Source: an uncultured Sediminicola sp.
GTDB taxonomy: Bacteria > Bacteroidota > Bacteroidia > Flavobacteriales > Flavobacteriaceae
Assembly: GCA_938039345.1 (NCBI GenBank)
Contig: CALHVB010000150.1
Coordinates: 1-9,153, forward strand
DNA length: 9,153 nt
Reading direction: 5' to 3'
The notes beneath the pieces are model-generated. The model was not told where the DNA came from, did no database searches, and saw nothing but the letters and a program-made list of their open reading frames with translations. The position numbers and the translations under genes were made by a program. Below, in pieces: positions 6,235-9,153 of this stretch. Position 1 is the stretch's first letter, and every line of letters begins with the position of its first letter.

Positions 6235-6660
6235 ACAGAAGACTTCATAAATAGATTAGAAAAAATTATCCAATATTATGGATTATCTGCTTCTGCTTTT
6301 TCAGATAAAATTGGCGTACAGCGCTCCAGTATATCACACATTTTATCTGGTCGTAATAAACCAAGTTTAGAATTTGTTATGAAAGTAATATCTAATTTTC
6401 CGGATGTAAACCTTTATTGGTTATTAAATGGAAAAGGAACTTTTCCTGCTACTAGCAAAACAGAAAGTACACCTCCTCCTATTTCTAAAGAAAAAAATAT
6501 TTTAGATAAACAAACGATACCTTTTCCTAAAGAAGAAATAAATACGCCTGCACCAGTTAAAATAGCATCTACTATTGATAATGATAAATCTATTCAGAAA
6601 ATTATTATTTTCTACACAGACGGTAGTTTTAAGGCTTATGAAACTAATTTAGATAGCTAG
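6226..6660 (+). CDS. XRE-family helix-turn-helix transcriptional regulator
   Basis: This is a 144-residue protein with an N-terminal Cro/CI-type HTH domain (about residues 5-69). The HTH core is SASAFSDKIGVQRSSISHIL, followed by SGRNKPSLEFVMKVISNFPDVNLYWLLNGKG, the classic XRE ending. A Pro/Ser/Lys-rich linker (about 72-118) leads to a short C-terminal segment, KIIIFYTDGSFKAYE (125-139), which looks like a beta hairpin and may be a dimerisation or sensor element. No peptidase S24 or kinase domain is present. I start at ATG 6226. The frame is open to a TTG at 6187, but that stretch is hydrophobic, encodes the promoter, and would extend the HTH domain with unrelated sequence. The ATG lies inside a palindromic operator and only 6 nt after the -7 box, so the mRNA is probably leaderless and the gene probably autoregulated. 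The divergent M14 gene is the likeliest other target. Confidence 0.92.
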   Translation: MVNTEDFINRLEKIIQYYGLSASAFSDKIGVQRSSISHILSGRNKPSLEFVMKVISNFPDVNLYWLLNGKGTFPATSKTESTPPPISKEKNILDKQTIPFPKEEINTPAPVKIASTIDNDKSIQKIIIFYTDGSFKAYETNLDS

Positions 6661-6669
6661 CCTTTTTTT
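6631..6669 (+). terminator. Possible intrinsic terminator of the XRE gene
   Basis: AAGGCT (6631-6636) can pair with AGCCTT (6659-6664), and the right arm runs into seven T (6663-6669). The stem includes the TAG stop codon and closes a long loop of 22 nt, so it is weaker than the other terminators in the window. Confidence 0.4.
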
Positions 6670-6717
6670 ATTCCTGATTTTAATGTTGCTTTGTAATAAC
6701 AACTAAAACTTATTTCT

Positions 6718-6725
6718 TTTCTTTG
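6718..6725 (+). promoter_or_regulatory. Weak candidate -7 element for the lipoprotein-terC operon
   Basis: TTTCTTTG differs at one position from TAnnTTTG and has a TTTG (6690-6693) 24 bp upstream. It ends 5 nt before ATG 6731, so a transcript from here would be nearly leaderless. It is the best candidate in the 70-bp gap before the operon. Confidence 0.3.
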
Positions 6726-6730
6726 TAGTT

Positions 6731-7105
6731 ATGATAAAAAATATACTCTTATCTTTTTCATTACTATTGTTTTTTTCTTGTTATCAACCCGAAAGAAATT
6801 GCAAAGACTTTAAAAACGGTAAATTCTCATTTTCTTCTACTATAAACGGCAAAGAAGAAAAAACGTTATTCATTCGAAACGGTAAAAGCGAAATTGATTA
6901 TTTTAATGGTAAAAGTGATACCTCTTCTGTTCGCTGGATTAATGATTGTGAATACATTATAAAAAAAATAAAACCAAAAAATAAAGCTGAAGAAAAGTCT
7001 ATTCATATAAAAATATTGACAACTTCTAAAAAATCATATACATTTGAGTATAACGTTGTTGGAGATAGTAAAAAATCTAAAGGTACTGCTATAAAAATAG
7101 AATAA
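6731..7105 (+). CDS. Small lipoprotein of unknown function
   Basis: This is a 124-residue predicted lipoprotein. A short positively charged start (MIKN) and a hydrophobic stretch (ILLSFSLLLFF) lead to a lipobox ending FFSC, with C17 as the lipidated residue. The mature part of about 108 residues contains CYQPERNCKDFKNGKF, SVRWINDCEYIIKKIKP and SIHIKILTTSKKSYTFEYNVVGD. This looks like a small beta-rich domain with two further cysteines (C24 and the one in NDCEY) that could form a disulfide. It is a conserved flavobacterial family. I recall close relatives carrying the name 'DNA topoisomerase IV', which cannot be right for a lipoprotein of this size. It probably faces the periplasm or sits in the outer membrane. 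The stop is 2 nt before the TerC start, so the two genes are very probably co-transcribed. Confidence 0.85.
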   Translation: MIKNILLSFSLLLFFSCYQPERNCKDFKNGKFSFSSTINGKEEKTLFIRNGKSEIDYFNGKSDTSSVRWINDCEYIIKKIKPKNKAEEKSIHIKILTTSKKSYTFEYNVVGDSKKSKGTAIKIE

Positions 7106-7107
7106 TT

Positions 7108-7902
7108 ATGTTTGAAATTTTCACTAATCCAGATGCATGGATTGCATTATTAACACTAACTTTTTTAGAAATTGTTTTAGGTATAGATAATATTATATTT
7201 ATTTCTATTGCTGCAGGTAAACTAGAGAAAAATGCCCGTAAAAAGGCTACCAATATAGGTTTAATATTGGCCATGGTTTTTCGTATTGTTCTCTTGTTTG
7301 GTATCTCTTTACTTACATCCATGAAAAAGCCTTTTTGGATTATAGAGAATGATTGGATTCATGGTGGTATTAGCGGGCAAGCACTAATTCTTTTTGCTGG
7401 GGGGCTTTTTTTACTGTATAAAAGTACTAAGGAAATTCATGAAAAAGTTGAAGACAGAGGACATGATGAAAGAGAAGTTACTAAAGCTAGATCTAACACT
7501 TTAAAAAATGCTATTATACAAATAACAGTTATAAATATTGTTTTTTCTTTTGATTCTATACTTACCGCTATAGGAATGACTAATGGCATATCTCCTAACC
7601 CAAATGACGCATTAATTATTATGATTGTTGCCGTAATTATATCTGTGGTAATAATGATGTTGTTTGCAAATCCTGTTGGTGAATTTGTTAACAGACATCC
7701 ATCTGTACAAATATTAGGTTTATCTTTTTTAATACTTATTGGTTTTATGCTTGTTGCAGAAGCTGCTCACCTATCTCACCTGTCCATATTTGGAAATGAA
7801 GTAGGAACTATACCAAAAGGGTACTTATACTTTACCATTGCTTTTTCTCTAATGGTAGAATTTTTTGACTTACGTATGAAGAAAAACAAAAAGACAAATT
7901 AA
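7108..7902 (+). CDS. TerC family integral membrane protein (putative metal exporter)
   Basis: This is a 264-residue inner-membrane protein of the TerC family. Characterised relatives such as Alx and MeeF/MeeY have been linked to manganese export, sometimes in exoenzyme metallation; which metal applies here is unknown. About seven hydrophobic segments are visible, near residues 11-34, 47-70, 88-104, 135-157, 168-187, 200-220 and 238-254. The family's acidic intramembrane motifs are present: LEIVLGIDNIIF (E21, D27, N28) and NIVFSFDSILTAIG (D149). A charged cytosolic loop (105-130) separates the two halves. The length is typical. ATG 7108 follows the lipoprotein stop by 2 nt. A strong terminator begins 24 nt after the stop, so the lipoprotein and TerC genes form a two-gene operon. 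I see no yybP-ykoY-like manganese riboswitch upstream, where the leader appears very short. Confidence 0.93.
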   Translation: MFEIFTNPDAWIALLTLTFLEIVLGIDNIIFISIAAGKLEKNARKKATNIGLILAMVFRIVLLFGISLLTSMKKPFWIIENDWIHGGISGQALILFAGGLFLLYKSTKEIHEKVEDRGHDEREVTKARSNTLKNAIIQITVINIVFSFDSILTAIGMTNGISPNPNDALIIMIVAVIISVVIMMLFANPVGEFVNRHPSVQILGLSFLILIGFMLVAEAAHLSHLSIFGNEVGTIPKGYLYFTIAFSLMVEFFDLRMKKNKKTN

Positions 7903-7925
7903 CAAAAGCTAAAATATTAATATAC

Positions 7926-7956
7926 AAAAGGACCACCTATGTAGCGGTCCTTTTTT
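7926..7956 (+). terminator. Strong intrinsic terminator after the terC-family gene
   Basis: A perfect 9-bp stem pairs AAAAGGACC (7926-7934) with GGTCCTTTT (7946-7954) around an 11-nt loop, and the T tract runs to 7956. It lies 24 nt after the TerC stop codon. The minus-strand side has only four T, so it works mainly for rightward transcription. Confidence 0.88.
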
Positions 7957-7990
7957 GTTTTTAAAATAAAACGCAAACTACTTCGTTATA

Positions 7991-8030
7991 TTAAAAAGTA
8001 AGAAAAAGACTTCTTTTTTAACAGAGGTGA
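7991..8030 (+). promoter_or_regulatory. Hairpin and strong Shine-Dalgarno before the exported-protein gene
   Basis: AGAGGTGA at 8023-8030 gives seven consecutive matches (GAGGTGA) to the 16S anti-Shine-Dalgarno at good spacing to ATG 8035. This is unusual in a phylum that rarely uses such sites. Directly upstream, TTAAAAAGTAAG (7991-8002) can pair with CTTCTTTTTTAA (8010-8021) at 11 of 12 positions, counting one G-U pair, around a 7-nt loop. The stem is AT-rich and may be weak. It ends one base before the Shine-Dalgarno. Confidence 0.5.
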
Positions 8031-8034
8031 TTTT

Positions 8035-8850
8035 ATGTTTTCTTTATTAAAAAATAACCACATATTTATCTTATGTTGCATATGCTTTATTGCATTATAC
8101 AGCACTAGTGTAGGCGCGCAAAAAAGACATGTGCACCTTGGCAAATATACATTTAATGAACAACTACATGTAGATATAAATACCTGTATTGCGTATTTAG
8201 AAAATATTAAAGCAGCTAACTCTATAGAAGAGCAAAGGTTAAATGTAGAAACTTCTGCTGCTATTTACCGCAAAATAAAACCTATTTACAATTACATAAA
8301 CGATAATTTTACTTTTGTAACTTTTGAAGATGATGTTATTAGTGAAGAATACAACAACCTAAAAGCTCTTTTAGCAGATTACCCCATTAAGCAAGAACTA
8401 GTAACTAAAAAAACCAATGAAATCCTCTACAAATTATTAAAGTTTAAAGATTTTGCTACTCTATATAAGATAAAAAAAGAAGATTACGCTTTAATTGTTA
8501 ATCATATACTACACACGATTAAAAAAGACATTAAACAGTTTAAGACTACTGAAAAAGTAACAGAACAACGCATATATTCTTACCTAAGCTATGAAAAGCT
8601 TTCTATATACCTATCTACTTTTAAAAATGATTTTAATAAAAAATCTATTTATGTAAAATGGAATAAAAGTTTATCTAAATCATTAAACTATAGCAACCCT
8701 AAAAAAAGACAAGACAGCACACAAATAGCAATACTTAGAAAACAAATAGCGAAGCAAAAAGAACTACTACTAAAAACAGCTGCCGATTGGAATTTAAAAT
8801 ACGGTAACACTCGTTATGCAGATACCTTTTTTGAAGATGAAAATGAATAA
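8035..8850 (+). CDS. Exported helical protein of unknown function
   Basis: I do not recognise this 271-residue protein with confidence. A signal peptide is clear: the charged start MFSLLKNNH, a hydrophobic core with three cysteines (IFILCCICFIALY) and a VGA-Q cleavage site after about residue 28. No cysteine follows that could act as a lipobox, so the product is probably periplasmic. The mature part is Lys-rich and almost wholly helical, with a probable coiled coil near 228-250 (TQIAILRKQIAKQKELLLKT). The segment around residues 55-92 (LENIKAAN through IKPIYNYINDNF) resembles the imelysin-like helical extension found on some Bacteroidetes cytochrome-c peroxidases, a weak hint that fits the neighbouring cytochrome c gene. 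ATG 8035 is supported by a strong Shine-Dalgarno. The gene ends at a perfect hairpin terminator and appears monocistronic. Confidence 0.82.
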   Translation: MFSLLKNNHIFILCCICFIALYSTSVGAQKRHVHLGKYTFNEQLHVDINTCIAYLENIKAANSIEEQRLNVETSAAIYRKIKPIYNYINDNFTFVTFEDDVISEEYNNLKALLADYPIKQELVTKKTNEILYKLLKFKDFATLYKIKKEDYALIVNHILHTIKKDIKQFKTTEKVTEQRIYSYLSYEKLSIYLSTFKNDFNKKSIYVKWNKSLSKSLNYSNPKKRQDSTQIAILRKQIAKQKELLLKTAADWNLKYGNTRYADTFFEDENE

Positions 8851-8851
8851 A

Positions 8852-8884
8852 AAAGCGCCTTTGTTTACTAAACAAAGGCGCTTT
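8852..8884. terminator. Bidirectional intrinsic terminator between convergent genes
   Basis: A perfect 15-bp stem pairs AAAGCGCCTTTGTTT (8852-8866) with AAACAAAGGCGCTTT (8870-8884) around the 3-nt loop ACT. It starts one base after the stop of the exported-protein gene and lies 17 nt beyond the stop of the convergent cytochrome gene. Leftward transcription meets six T after the GCGCC-rich stem; rightward transcription meets TTTAAATAT. It therefore probably serves both genes, and the leftward direction has the better T-run. Confidence 0.9.
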
Positions 8885-8901
8885 AAATATGGTAAAAAAA
8901 A

Positions 8902-9153
8902 TTATTCTTTTTTGTTATTTTCTCTAGCTTCTTTTACTTCATTAGCAGAAATGGCTTCATAATTATTACCAAAATTAGAACGTACATATGTTAAAACATC
9001 TGCAATCTCTTTATCTTTTAAAAATTTATGGGAAGCCATTACGTTACTGTAAATTTCACCATCTACTTTTTCTCCTGCCATACCGTTAAGTAAAACTCCT
9101 ATTAGTGCTGTTTTATCGCCTTTAACCCAATCTGTATTATTTAATGGAGGATT
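8902..9153 (-). CDS. Class I c-type cytochrome, C-terminal part (5' end outside window)
   Basis: This is the C-terminal 83 residues of a c-type cytochrome domain, read on the minus strand from the window edge to TAA at 8904-8902. The pattern NPPLNNTDWVKGDKTALIGV, then GEIYSNVMASH, then FLKDKEIADVLTYVRSNFGN is characteristic of class I cytochrome c domains seen with sugar dehydrogenases, peroxidases and oxidases. M39 of the fragment (NVMASH) is the likely distal haem ligand. The more usual residue after it is Pro, and here it is Ala. The CXXCH haem-attachment motif should lie upstream and is outside the window, so haem binding and any fused domain cannot be checked. The last residues (NEVKEARENNKKE) form a charged tail. 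It is expected to act in electron transfer in the periplasm. It converges on the exported helical-protein gene across the shared hairpin terminator. Confidence 0.88.
   Translation of the reverse strand, partial: NPPLNNTDWVKGDKTALIGVLLNGMAGEKVDGEIYSNVMASHKFLKDKEIADVLTYVRSNFGNNYEAISANEVKEARENNKKE

Noticed and set aside
6660..6731. Manganese riboswitch of the yybP-ykoY type upstream of the lipoprotein-terC operon
   Set aside because: The 70-bp gap is AT-rich with no suitable helices, and the best promoter candidate leaves almost no leader.
7089..7322. Minus-strand ORF of 77 codons
   Set aside because: It lies opposite the first transmembrane segments and conserved motif of the TerC-family gene.
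7954..7985. Possible promoter for the exported-protein gene (TTTG, 21 bp, TACTTCG)
   Set aside because: The -7 part is one base short of TAnnTTTG and the -33 part is the T tract of the preceding terminator; too weak to annotate.
1..9153. Mobile element, prophage, CRISPR, toxin-antitoxin or defence system
   Set aside because: No transposase, integrase, long terminal inverted repeats, regularly spaced direct repeats or known defence domains were found; base composition looks uniform across the window.

Overview
The window looks like chromosomal DNA from a marine-type member of the Flavobacteriaceae (Bacteroidetes). It is very AT-rich, most genes lack a Shine-Dalgarno sequence, several promoters match the Bacteroidetes -7 element TAnnTTTG, and the proteins are typical flavobacterial housekeeping families. 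I cannot assign a genus from sequence reading alone. Gene content is ordinary: I see no mobile element, CRISPR array, tRNA or rRNA, toxin-antitoxin pair or defence system, and no convincing undescribed multi-gene system. The most notable structure is regulatory: a cluster of GTAWAC-type sites between a divergent peptidase gene and an HTH-regulator gene.

Left part (1-3208): the 3' end of alanine dehydrogenase (ald) is followed 3 nt later by a small membrane-anchored DUF4258-type protein. This pair converges, sharing a TTAA palindrome at the stop codons, on a monofunctional proline dehydrogenase gene. Divergent from proline dehydrogenase is aroB (3-dehydroquinate synthase, shikimate pathway).

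Middle (3209-5940): a small acidic protein of unknown function converges on a DinB/YfiT-like metal-binding protein. To the right, on the minus strand, lie an Lrp/AsnC-family regulator with its own promoter and intrinsic terminator, and a cytosolic M14 zinc carboxypeptidase-like enzyme. The amino-acid theme (alanine and proline catabolism, peptide hydrolysis, an Lrp-type sensor) is suggestive, but regulatory links are not shown by the sequence.

Regulatory island (5941-6225): the 285-bp gap between the divergent M14 and XRE-family genes carries repeated WTTGTAWAC-like sites. They overlap the -7 elements of both genes. At the regulator gene a 26-bp imperfect palindrome covers the -7 element and the start codon, which suggests autoregulation and a leaderless transcript.

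Right part (6226-9153): the XRE regulator is followed by a small lipoprotein gene closely coupled (2-nt gap) to a TerC-family membrane protein gene that ends at a strong terminator. Next comes an unrecognised exported helical protein with an unusually good Shine-Dalgarno. Finally, converging across a perfect 15-bp-stem bidirectional terminator, is the 3' part of a class I c-type cytochrome gene that runs off the window.
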